DNA of 64,000 nucleotides, from assembly GCF_000182925.2 (NCBI RefSeq), contig NC_026501.1, positions 1,364,001 through 1,428,000 of the forward strand. Direction: 5' to 3'. Below the pieces are notes generated by a model. That model saw only the letters and a list, made by a program, of their open reading frames with translations. It searched no databases and was not told the DNA's origin. The DNA is from Neurospora crassa OR74A. Its lineage: Eukaryota; Ascomycota; Sordariomycetes; Sordariales; Sordariaceae. Position numbers and translations under genes: made by a program. Shown here in pieces: positions 25,123 through 35,160 of this stretch. Numbering within the stretch: the stretch's first letter is position 1; each line of letters starts with the position of its first letter.

Positions 25123-25134
25123 CCCTAACCCTAA
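25123..25134. repeat. Telomere-like CCCTAACCCTAA
   Basis: Two perfect units of the fungal telomere repeat (TTAGGG on the other strand), followed by a 70-base T/C-rich tract. It is too short for a telomere remnant; a telobox-like promoter element is possible. Confidence 0.7.
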
Positions 25135-25471
25135 TGCCTTTTTTTCTTCCTGTTTTTTTTTTCTTTTTCTTTTCCTTTTTTGCTCTTTCCTTCTTTTTTT
25201 GTATTTCGTGCTTTTGTGTTTTCTGTCTTTGGCCATTTTGCCTCCTTCTAAGTGCCTCCGCATCCACCATTGATATCCCGTCCTTTCTTTTTTCCTCTTA
25301 GCACAACAGCGTAGCGCAGCTATTCGCAGCCTTTTGTTGTCTCTTCCTCTGGCCCTCTCTCCTCCCTCTGTCTCTGTCTCTCCACCGCCGCCACGCACCT
25401 CCAGTAGCATCGATCACTGCACGCCCGCATCGATCACTGACAATGCATGATGTGAATGGCCGGCACCACCA

Positions 25472-25482
25472 CCCCCCCCCCC
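25472..25482. repeat. Poly-C run (11 C)
   Basis: Short C homopolymer in intergenic DNA. Confidence 0.8.
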
Positions 25483-28109
25483 TTTGGGCGCTGCTTGCTG
25501 GCTGGCTGTCGGAGAGCGGAGCCTCTTCAGGACTCAGCTGCAGAAAGATATCTTTTCGGGTACCCTAGACGGACGGACGAAACAGCCAATCTCGCAACAA
25601 CAACTCCTTTTCTTTCCCGGATGCAGCTCATATTGAAATTTGACAGGCTGAGAAGAAGAATGCTGCTGCTGCCGAAGAAGGGCGGTCATGACTGCTGCAG
25701 ACTGCAGACTGCATGCTGCAAGTCCAGGTACCGGAACTGCCAGGCCGGACCACGCTATTGATTTCAAAAACTCGCCAGTCCCAAGCTCTCGGTATCGTCT
25801 CCTGTCATGTGAGTGGCAGTCGTAATAAGCTGTGGGCAGGGTGTTGAGAATGTCTGTCTTCCTTTGGACAAAGTGTTGTTGTCGTCGTTGTGATTGGATC
25901 AAACACTCGTCTCACTGAATCCGCGCCCGTCATGAAGATGACTTTCGGCTGCTACCGTCCCGAGCAACCAACCCTCGAACTTGACGTGGCACCGCATACT
26001 GCTGCCCCTTTTTTTGCTTTTGTATGAACGTATGGGTTGCACCATCCATCAGTCAGGCTCCTCCTGTGCCACGATGCCGTTACTACCATCGACACTCGGG
26101 GAACAGTTTTGGGCCTGGCGAGCCTGGTCCAGTTCATCGGCAATTGATTGCTCAAACAATCCCCCCCCTGTATTGTATGTATGATGCACTGCCTGCAGGG
26201 ACTGAGAGACAGACGGCCCCTCAACCTGTAACGCTCAAGCCGCTGTGCCGCCGCGACAGCCCTCTAGGCCGTCTCAGCAATTATCCCACCACTTCAGGTA
26301 CTGAATGCTTGCAGGGAACTTGAAGATCATGGAAAAGGTTATGATCAGTCACATCTTTCGGTCGATGGCATCGCTACCGGTACCAGCGAACCCGAAAATG
26401 ACGGGTGAGGGACGGCCGTCCCGTGTACCTAGCGAGGTGTGCAACTTTATCATTGAAACTTGGCCAATGATGATCAAAGCCGGTGGATAGTCAAGCGAGC
26501 TGCAACTTGTTCTGGATTCCGTCAGGGTGATGGTGGTGGTGGTGAAGTCTTCTTCAGTGTTAGTTGTCTCGTCTCTGCCGGAGAGTTGCCATTCGCAAAG
26601 AGGACTTGAACGCTCAAAGTGAGACCAGCAAGACACAGTGTGTCCCGCTATGACTTCCAACGGTGCTCGTCCTCGTTGGCTTGGGCTGCCTGTGCAGGGT
26701 ATGTGTGGGGGCTCAGGGGTGTTGTCGGTTGCTCTGGGGTCCAAAAAGACAAAATGCTACCTGGCATGTGCCAACCCTCACGCCATTCAACCGCTCCGCC
26801 AATCAAAAGGGCGCTTCTGTAATGGGAAAGTGCCAAGGCTGGCTGTTGAGAGTTGAAATTCCAATTTTTCAGCCACTGCGTGTATTCGTTCAGTGCAACA
26901 TGGGCCGGCCTACCTGGCCAACTTGCAGAACAAGCGCGGTGACGAGAGTCTTTGAGAGAGAGACAGGTACATTTTCTACATACCATAGGTACATCGCTTC
27001 TTCGGCTTTCAAAACGCACCTTGAAGCCATGCTTGAAAACATAGGGGAGGAAGGGAGGGGGGGGGGTGTAGAATTTCATGGTTCCTTGTCCTTGACGCCG
27101 AGCTTCGTTTGACAAATCCCCGTGCCTAGCTATTTACGCATTGTGGGGAATGCCTCTAAAAGATCGATCCCGCCGTGGGCCTTCCGCTGCCGTCCGTCAA
27201 CCGAAGACCGTCTTGTGATCTCCAGAGCTTGCTTCTCAAGAGAGGAGTTTAGTGTAGACTACACTAGGTAGACTAGAGAGGACGAAAACCCCCATATCCT
27301 GACTGCCAAGCGTAATAGCCATGCCATTAAGGCAATTTGCGTTCTTCCACCACTCATGGGGATCGCATTTAGTTAGCCGAGCGTATACTCTTTTACTAGT
27401 GTAGTGCTAGTGGTTCCCTAATAGGGAGGAGGGTATCTCGGTACACACACACGGTGCTCTTTCTCGAAAATGACGCCAGGTGTTGCGATTCGTCGGCTTG
27501 CTTTCCCCTGCTTCTCCAGAACTGAACTCCCCACCTCTACCCGTAATCGAGAATTATCTTTCTTCTTCTTTCTTTTCTTTTCTCGATAACGCTTTGCTGA
27601 TTCAAAGTTTGGTGGCTTTGCGGGTTTAGTACGGATACATATGTAACTGAGTCATGGTCAGAGCAAACTACACTAGAATTACAGGGAGTAATCAGGCATA
27701 TGTGAATAGCCCGGCTACCACAATACAAAACGCCCGTCCACGGCGGTGTAGACAAGTAAGTGATGTAGGACGACGACGCGCAAAGTTTGCCCATGTGCTG
27801 CCATTTTGGGTCCAGTCAGTCACTTAGCTCGGGTTTCAATGTGTCTTGGAATCATGAAGATGAAGAATGATTGTTGTCGAGTGGAGGACGGGCTGTGGGG
27901 AACGGCACTTCTTCTCCTTCCTGGTTGGTGCCGTTGCGAACCTCACTCCATCATGAGAACGGACCCGACCCGGCAGCGGTGACATCGGTCCGGCAGTGGA
28001 TCCCCGAATCATCAACATGAGAGCCCGATGGGACATGTACATACTGACTTGACTGATTACCAACTCATTCCGGCTCTATGGAAGATGCAAGAATTTTTAG
28101 CAGTAGGAG

Positions 28110-28111
<2 letters not shown>

Positions 28112-28155
<44 letters not shown>
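28112..28155. repeat. Poly-T run (44 T)
   Basis: The longest homopolymer of the window, about 44 T, then GG and more T. It could be an ageing poly(A) tail of a retro-copied RNA on the minus strand, but no element body is recognised beside it. Confidence 0.9.
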
Positions 28156-28156
<1 letters not shown>

Positions 28157-29682
28157 GTTTTTTTTGTGTTTTCTTCGCATTAAGGGGTGCCTCACTTACA
28201 TACTGAACTGGGAATTCGGGCCGCGGAAATGTTTGCGTCTAATGGAGCAGGTTGGAGTGTACCCATATGGTTGCGAAAGAGGGGGCTTGCATTAACAGGG
28301 GACATGACTATACGCGAACGCGGCTGTGGGCATCAACTGAACGCAGTTGAGGATGCTTGTCTGCGGATGAGTGTTATTGAGTTGCGTCGCGTTTCGGACA
28401 GATGGAAATGAAGGAGAACCAATGCTCGAGACTGCTGCTGGCCTTCAACGTTCGACCTTCGGATCTCTTCTTGTACCTAGGCAGGCTCATTTCTGCTAGG
28501 TACCTCTAACCGCCTTTGGCCTCTCCCCTGGCCTCGTGCCATGGACGGTGCGTGCGTGGGAAGCGATCGACGGCGAAGGGGTCCCCGTTCCGTCTAACCC
28601 TCAAGGCCGAATTGCCAGTGGAAAGTCACCTTGCGGTTCCCCGGCGCGAGCCCTACTGCCCTAGGGAAGGTGCCCGAGATGGCCTGAAGGATGTTCCTTC
28701 CACCTCATCCCAGCAAATCCCCATACTGCCTGACTGCTGCTAGCGACTTGGCGGGGACAAGACGGGTGAGGGAACCGCAACTGCCTGCCTGCCTGGCCCG
28801 TTGACTCGGTATCTTGCAGGGCCGGGCGGTGGTTAGGTGAGCGCTAACACCGCCAGGGAGAGCAGGGTGGGTCCGCGGAAGGCCAACCTCGTTCGCCTGT
28901 TGGCAGAATGGACTCCCTCCCTCCCTAGGCCTCGAGGTAGTGTAGCTTGGGTACCTCGGTAGGTGCTCCTATTTCCGACCGACGAGATTAGCTTCTCATT
29001 TTTGCTTTTTTTACCCTATCACTTCATCATGTTTGATTGGCCTTGACCGCCATCATCCCAGTTCCGGGTGCGCGTCCCTCAGCCCTTGGCCTTCGCGGAT
29101 CGGATTTGTGTGTCCCGGCTGGAGACGGCCAGTGGAAATCGTCGGCTGCTCTGCTGGAGGAAGTCGCAATGACGGCTGTGATAACCGAATCTGACGAGCT
29201 CCTTCCTCGATAGGGAAGGAGGAGGTGCTTCCATTACTACCTCAGCATTCTCTAGTAGCATACACTGTAGTGGCATATCACGGAAATCGGTCCTTAATCT
29301 CCAGGCGCGACATGCCGTTACGCATGGCACTACAGCTGTCCGGCACCTGTAAAACCGCATCGAAAAAAAAACTTGGTTGCTGTTCATCCTTGCAATGGGC
29401 CGAGGCATGGACTTGGATTCTAGGCCCAACACCTTATTCACATCACGCGCTTGTCAGCTTCTCCCAGCTGTCTCAAATATTTGTCATTTATCCTGGTATG
29501 CTACGAGAGGAGCTTACACAGCGGCTTCAACTCTTCTAGGGAGCTTCTCAGTCGGGCAGCTGTAGCCAGGATCTGTAGGTTTTCCCGCCAATCTTGTACG
29601 AGTAGGCGTGTAGGCCACGATGCTGGTGGTGGCTGAGACACTTTGACGATGGAAAGCCTCAATGGCTAGCATCGCGTTTTGG

Positions 29683-31617
29683 TTAGGCTTCTTTAGGGTC
29701 ATCTCTGGTTGACCTGAACCTCCATTGTCCATCTTCATCCCTGTACATGGCAATCCGGATATGCCCAACTCGGTCCATTAAGCCGCCTGGCACGTCCATG
29801 CCATCTCCGACGTGGGCGTGAATGTTGTCGTCGACTCGGACGAACAACATGGGCAACGCATCTCCTTTCCAAGCAGACACTCCATGACGAGCACTGATGA
29901 CAACGGTACGGACAAAGTAGTAGAAACTGATCAGTAGCATGCAGCCGGGGTAAAACATCCACCACCACTGGACTCGGATAAAAGGGGCAAGCTGCGTGGC
30001 AGATCCAGCATATACCTTGGTGCCGCCCAGTCCGTTCGAGAGTCTCCCATTGATGCGAAACTCGGCCGTCATGGCTCGCGTGAAGCTCTCCATCCAGGCC
30101 CCCAGGTTATTGGTTGCGTTCCACATGGCTTCAACCCAGTCCGACGAGTAATCCAGCACGTTTGTGTCGGCGCGGACAACTCCAGACGTTATGTCAGCCA
30201 TGAACGTTCGCAAAGCGGTTATGGCCTCATTGGATACTGAGTAGGTCGTCGTGTTGTCAGCGTTTAGATGGTCAGGCAGGCCGATGAAGGAATATCCAGC
30301 GCCATGGAGGTTGCCACCAACGACATGTGCACGTTCCGTGGTGGACCAGTTTCCCACAATCGTCTCATTGTGCGTCCCATCATAGACCAGGAGCTTGAAA
30401 CTCTGGACGCAGAACCACAGAGCACATTCGGTACCCGTGACCGACAATCCCTGATCTTCAGATTGGACGAGGGAGAGCATGTCAAAAACCGAAAAGTAGG
30501 CCCGATTCGTCGATGTGATTGGATGAGATGTTCCGTTGGAGGGAGCTACCTTGAAGATGTTGAACTCGGCCGCTGGATCCATGGGAACATCCAGTGTGTT
30601 ACCGGAGTCAACGCTGTATGTGCACATGCGTGAAGTTTCATTGCAAGTCGATGAGATGTTGTTGACTGTGACACACTCTCCACAAGCCGCCAGAGTTGGG
30701 AACACTGGCCAAGAACAGTTTCCGGTTTCGCAGTACACAGGGAGCCTCGACATCTCGGTTGAAATGATGCCGCTGTAGATGGCTGCCTTTGTAGAGAGCG
30801 ACGGCACCAAGTCTCCAAGGTAGCCTCCTCGCCTCATGTAAGCGTCCTAGACTTCGGATCGTGGAGGAGGCGGTGCCGGACCATACCCACGGTTGAGAAT
30901 TCGGGGGCGCTGCTCAAAGAGAACCATTTGCTGGCTGAAGGTCTCAAACCAGTGTGATAGGATGATGATAAGCGCACCGATACACCCAAGATGCTTGAGC
31001 TTCATCCGCCAGAGCAAGCGCAAGCTGCCTCGTATTCCTCGAGACGATCCATCAAAGACGCTGAAGTCTGACAGCAGCGCATCGTGGCTGTAACGCTGTT
31101 GCGAGATTTCCGATACCCAAAGCCACGCACCTTGGCTTAGGCAAGAGCCAACGAAGCCCATTAGTGAGATTCGGAAGATTGTGACCATGACAATCAGGAC
31201 TGAGTCAAATTGTAAGCCGACACCCAATTCAGGCACAAGCTGGTTGTCGTAGTATCTGAGCAGAGCCACCAGCCCAACTGCCGTGGAAACGCATATGATG
31301 GCGTACCAGAGCTCTTGCTGCCACTAAGCTGCGTAGGTGAAATGTTCTCTGGTACGAGCCCTCTGGCTGGGGCGAGGCGGCACTCCCTGCTTCTCCAGCT
31401 CTGGGCCAAGGTCAATATCAGTGAAGGCCTCGCGCACTTCGTCTTTGTCTGGGTGGGAAGCAAAGGCCGTGTCTCGGCGTTCTTCCGGCTGTTGGGTATC
31501 GATCCGGTGACTGGCCCTGGGAGATAAATGCTCAGATGGTTCTCTGATGCTGCTGATGGGTACGTGGCGGCGAGTACCGCTCTCGCTCACTCTGTCGCCT
31601 GCAGCCCAAAAATCCAT
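29683..31617 (-). CDS. DUF3176-type membrane protein interrupted by two in-frame TAG codons
   Basis: One frame of 645 codons ending at 29683, with TAG at codon 98 (31324-31326) and codon 257 (30847-30849) and no frameshift. It starts at ATG 31617. Residues 1-95 are hydrophilic. Then come three hydrophobic segments (about 101-118, 132-152, 213-228), a long putatively extracellular part with N-glycosylation sites and the family-like motif CETGNCSWPVF at about 290, a Cys pair in AACGECVTV, and a final membrane segment around 545-572 (WWWMFYPGCMLLISFYYFV) followed by WKGDALPMLF. This architecture fits the fungal DUF3176 family, whose function is unknown. No ATG lies between the first TAG and the first membrane helix, so translation needs the upstream part. 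A 60-nt intron could remove TAG 1 but only with a poor GTGCCG donor; nothing obvious removes TAG 2. Either stop-codon editing/readthrough or a young pseudogene. The gene shares a 0.6-kb divergent promoter with the agmatinase. Confidence 0.8.
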
Positions 31618-32216
31618 TGCGCAAGACGGAGGAGGCTGGATGGGTTGAGTACGCTGGAAATTTGTTTCGAGGTGAGGCGAAGCTGTTGAAAAATGCTAGC
31701 GAGGTCCTGCGCAGACGGATTCTAGGTGGTGATAGGTTGGATATCGAGGTTAAAGATGTTAGGTAGTGAAGACAAGATACTGGTGATGTGATGGAGAGAG
31801 AGTCTCTTTGCAATGGGGCGATGACTTGACTGACCACTGCAAGACTTTGCTCTTTCGGGAAGGACCGAGGTTGTCTCCATCTCGATCACATCGCGTAATG
31901 GGATCACTGGACCTTCCGCAACTTTCCATATTATCTTACATGACAGGTGATTTTGACAAAAGACAACTGGAAGATACTGAACATGCTCTGTGTGATTTGA
32001 GCGCAAGAGTAGGCTGTGCAACTGCCCCCAGTCGAAGAGGGTATTGATGAGGCGGAGCGATATGACGCAAGCCTCCATGGACCGGTATAAGGACTCGGAC
32101 CTCCACACCCTCCTTCTAGGAATGCAGATACTATCATGAGCTTCAGTATAACCAGTTTTCTTCCACTTCTTTTGGATTTCCAGATGATGAGTGAAGGTAC
32201 TTTTTCGGTAGTCAGC
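31618..32216. other. Divergent promoter region, DUF3176 gene / agmatinase
   Basis: About 600 bases separate the two start codons. A GTATAAGG box at 32085 serves the plus-strand gene; no equally good box is seen for the minus strand. No other gene lies here. Confidence 0.55.
32086..32091 (+). promoter_or_regulatory. TATA-like box of the agmatinase gene
   Basis: TATAAG, about 131 bases before the preferred ATG at 32217 and only 50 before the alternative ATG at 32136. The spacing favours the downstream start. Confidence 0.45.
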
Positions 32217-33885
32217 ATGAGATCATTTGTGTTCTTCTACCTCGGCATCGGCGGGGTAGCAGTGCACGGTATCCCTCATTCCTTCTCCTCCTCCTCCTCC
32301 TCGTCCTTCTGGGTCTCCAGCAACAACAGAGGACATCCAGCTTCGCTTGATGATTCAACTGTAGACGACATCGATATCGTGACGGGAAGTCAGTTTCACG
32401 GACTCAAGACATTCGCCAGTCTTCCGTATGTGAATTGTTTTTCGGACGAAGAAGCGGCCTCCAAGAAATACGACATTGCTGTTCTTGGCGCTCCCTTTGA
32501 TACGGTTCGTCTTGTTTCTTTCCTCTTTAGCAAGATTAGCCCAGTTGTCTTACCAGAAACACACTTTCCTGCAGGCTGTCACCGGACGACCAGGAGCCCG
32601 TTATGGGCCGACAGGAATTAGAACTGGAAGTCAACGCCTTGGAGGATTCGATTACTACACGGGTAAGTACGTTTCGGCTTTCAACCTCTCTGCGGCACTT
32701 ACTGCAGTACCTACCACCACTACCATCTCGAGGACCGACCAGCAAGTTCCCCAATTCTCGAGCTATTGTACCTTCAAAGTACACAGTGGTACCCAATATA
32801 GATTCTAATTCATCGCCAAACAAAACCCCACTGAGAATACCACTCGAAAATTGTTAAGGTCACCGCTCCCAGATTCCAACTAACTCGATGTAATGGTTGG
32901 TTACTTGCAGACGAAGATGCATTGCATGAATGGGCTACCATCGTGGACTGCGGCGACGCAACCTTGACCTGGCTCGACAACACCGTTGCCTTCAAGCATC
33001 TCGACAAGGCGCATCGAGTCATATCCGGACGGCCCACCGCCAACGACACGGTTGCAACGGTGCCGAGAATATTGACGTTGGGTGGTGATCACAGTACCAC
33101 TCTTTCGGCACTGCGATCAACGTTTCGACGATGGGGTCAGGTGTCCGTGATACATTTCGATAGTCACATCGGTGAGTGTGTCGATGTGGCAGCCTAGCAT
33201 GTGACCAACTAACCTCACGACAGACACATGGAGTCCCGACGTTCTCGGAGGCATCTCTGACTATGCGTAAGTCAATCTTCCAGACCCAAACAGAGGCACT
33301 CATCGAGGCTCAAAAATAACTCACTAACTAACACTCCCTGTTGGCACAGAGGTCTCAACCACGGAACCTTCCTCCACATCGCCCACGAAGAAGTAAGGTC
33401 CCCTCTCATCGACCGCCCATAAACATCCACCCAATTACTGACACAGAGTCCTCCAGGGCTTAATCCACAACACCTCCATCCACGCCGGCACGCGCGGCCC
33501 CATCATCATGCACAGTGACCGTGATAACGACAAGCGCTGCGGCTTCGCCGTCATCACAGCCCGGGACATTGACAAGCACGGTATCGACTGGATCATCTCC
33601 ACCATCAAGGCCCGAGTGGGTAACTCGAGGGTGTACATCAGCGTCGACATTGACGTTTTGGATCCGGCGTTTGCTCCGGGCACGGGCACCGCCGAGCCAG
33701 GTGGCTGGTCAACGAGGGAACTGCTGACTATCATTGACGGGCTGAGAGGCTTGTCTGTCGTCGGGGCCGATGTGGTTGAGGTGAGTCCGGTTTATGACAA
33801 TACGGGGGAGACGACGGTTCTGGCGGCTGCGCAGGTTGGGCTGTCGCTCATCAGTTTGATGGTGGCGAGGCCGGTGAGTGACTGA
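32217..33885 (+). CDS. Agmatinase / arginase-family ureohydrolase, probably secreted
   Basis: Join(32217..32504, 32575..32662, 32911..33171, 33224..33266, 33350..33392, 33457..33885), 383 residues; all junctions keep frame and GT/AG ends. Ureohydrolases split agmatine to putrescine and urea (or related guanidino compounds) with two Mn ions. Visible motifs are GAPFDTAVTGRPGARYGPTG, GGDHS (about 182), HFDSHIDTW (about 207), HAGTRGP, and SVDIDVLDPAFAPGTGTAEP (about 302), so all usual metal ligands are present. The first metal motif has Ser where many members have Ala (FDAHxD). The start at 32217 gives MRSFVFFYLGIGGVAVHG, a good signal peptide, as in several fungal agmatinases; an ATG at 32136 in the same frame would add 27 residues and bury it. 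A Ser run follows, encoded by TCC repeats. Intron 2 (248 nt) is long and a missed small exon is possible. Agmatine versus another guanidino substrate cannot be settled by eye. Confidence 0.88.
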
Positions 33886-35160
33886 TGGATCATTGCGAGC
33901 GATTGTACTGGTTAGCCTGCAGTGATGCAGATAAAGTAAAGCAAAGCAAAGGTTTCGATATGTCTACAACCCCAGAATGATACCATTCTCCGTGCTCGTA
34001 GTACCGTACATCACAATGTCGGTTTATTTGTTAGTTTGGTATATCGATTATGTGTTGAATAGGGAAGTTGTGGGGTTCTTATCAATCTTTTCAAGTGAGA
34101 AACTGTCCTCCGTTTGAAGCGATGCGGGACAATAGTGGCGAGGGAGTGTAACGCCATAGAAACATCTAATAAATATCCCCCTAAATCCATTTCCATCCCC
34201 TTCAAGGCTTCCAAGATGCAATAAAAAGCCAAACTCTTTTCTATGTCCAGTAAAGCATTAGTTAGCCTTTGGACCAGACCTACAAACAAACCAGAGCTGA
34301 ATTGTACTTACACCTTACACCCGTCTTCTCGCCGTCTTGGTGTTAGTACACAATTCGAAACGACCGCAACAATCAGGGAGGCATCAGATATTGAAACCAT
34401 TGCTAAATTTGTTCAATTTGGTCGGGGGAGGAGAGTAACGGACACGGTCGAGGTCACAGAACACACAAGACCCCCAACATACCATGCCAAAGCACCCACC
34501 TAAGTGATGAGGAAAAGTGCGGAATAAAACTTGATAATGGGTTACACAAAAAAGTTGAGAAAAAAAAACTTTCATGAATCTTCCCCAAGGTTTTGCTTTA
34601 CTGTTGGCTTTTTTTTACCCACGTCGTTCATCTGCGTCGTTTGGCCTAGCGTGGCAGTTTTGCACCGGCAGGTATCGATGCATAGGGAAATTGAAGCAAA
34701 TTTTATCGTGGAAAGTCAGCAAAAAAGAAAGACGATCAAAACGGGGAGAGGGGGGTTTGGTTGGGGTTATCTGACATAGCTCACAGACGAATGCACAGCG
34801 CCGATATCTCGGAGATCCTTTTGGAATTAGAAGTGGCGTCGAGGGCAGAGAGGAAACAAGTAGTTCTACCGATAGATGACAGAATGCATCACCATTCTTT
34901 CAATAGACGACTGGGCAACCGACCAAGAACCAATTTCCCCTTTTCATTCTCTGTCTGATGGGTGAAAACAACAAACGCCGTGCTTAACAACACTGATAAT
35001 GAAAATGCAACACACAAAAACTGCAGCGTAAGAACAGACTCTCGTGCTTCTTATCGTCCCCACCCATAAACTGTGTCGTAATGTCATCACCCTCTTCTCC
35101 TTGCCAGCCCTACCCTCGCACATTCTGCTCGCTGCCTTTCCATCTACCCTCGACCACCTT
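33886..35160. other. Intergenic region between convergent genes
   Basis: 3' flanks of the agmatinase (plus) and FAB1 (minus). AATAAA-type signals for the plus strand occur near 34218. A-rich and T-rich tracts are frequent around 34550-34620. No gene is recognised. Confidence 0.55.

Larger units (their letters stand above)
21685..29682. other. 8-kb region without recognisable genes
   Basis: The left part is the upstream region of the F-box-like gene, unusually long. Contents seen are a TACC repeat (23446), a 21-G run (24303), a telomere-like double repeat followed by a T/C-rich tract (25123-25200), a C run (25472) and a 44-T run (28112). Open frames are short, mostly driven by these tracts, and have no family resemblance. 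No tRNA, 5S rRNA or snRNA is recognised. Confidence 0.5.

Noticed and set aside
25100-25140. Interstitial telomere / chromosome fusion point
   Set aside because: Only two repeat units; a fusion scar would be longer or degenerate over tens of units.
31324-31400. A 60-nt intron (donor GTGCCG, acceptor CTTAG) removing the first TAG of the DUF3176 gene
   Set aside because: Donor is far from the consensus used by every other intron in the window and no CTRAC branch site is present; it also leaves the second TAG unexplained. Kept as an alternative to test.
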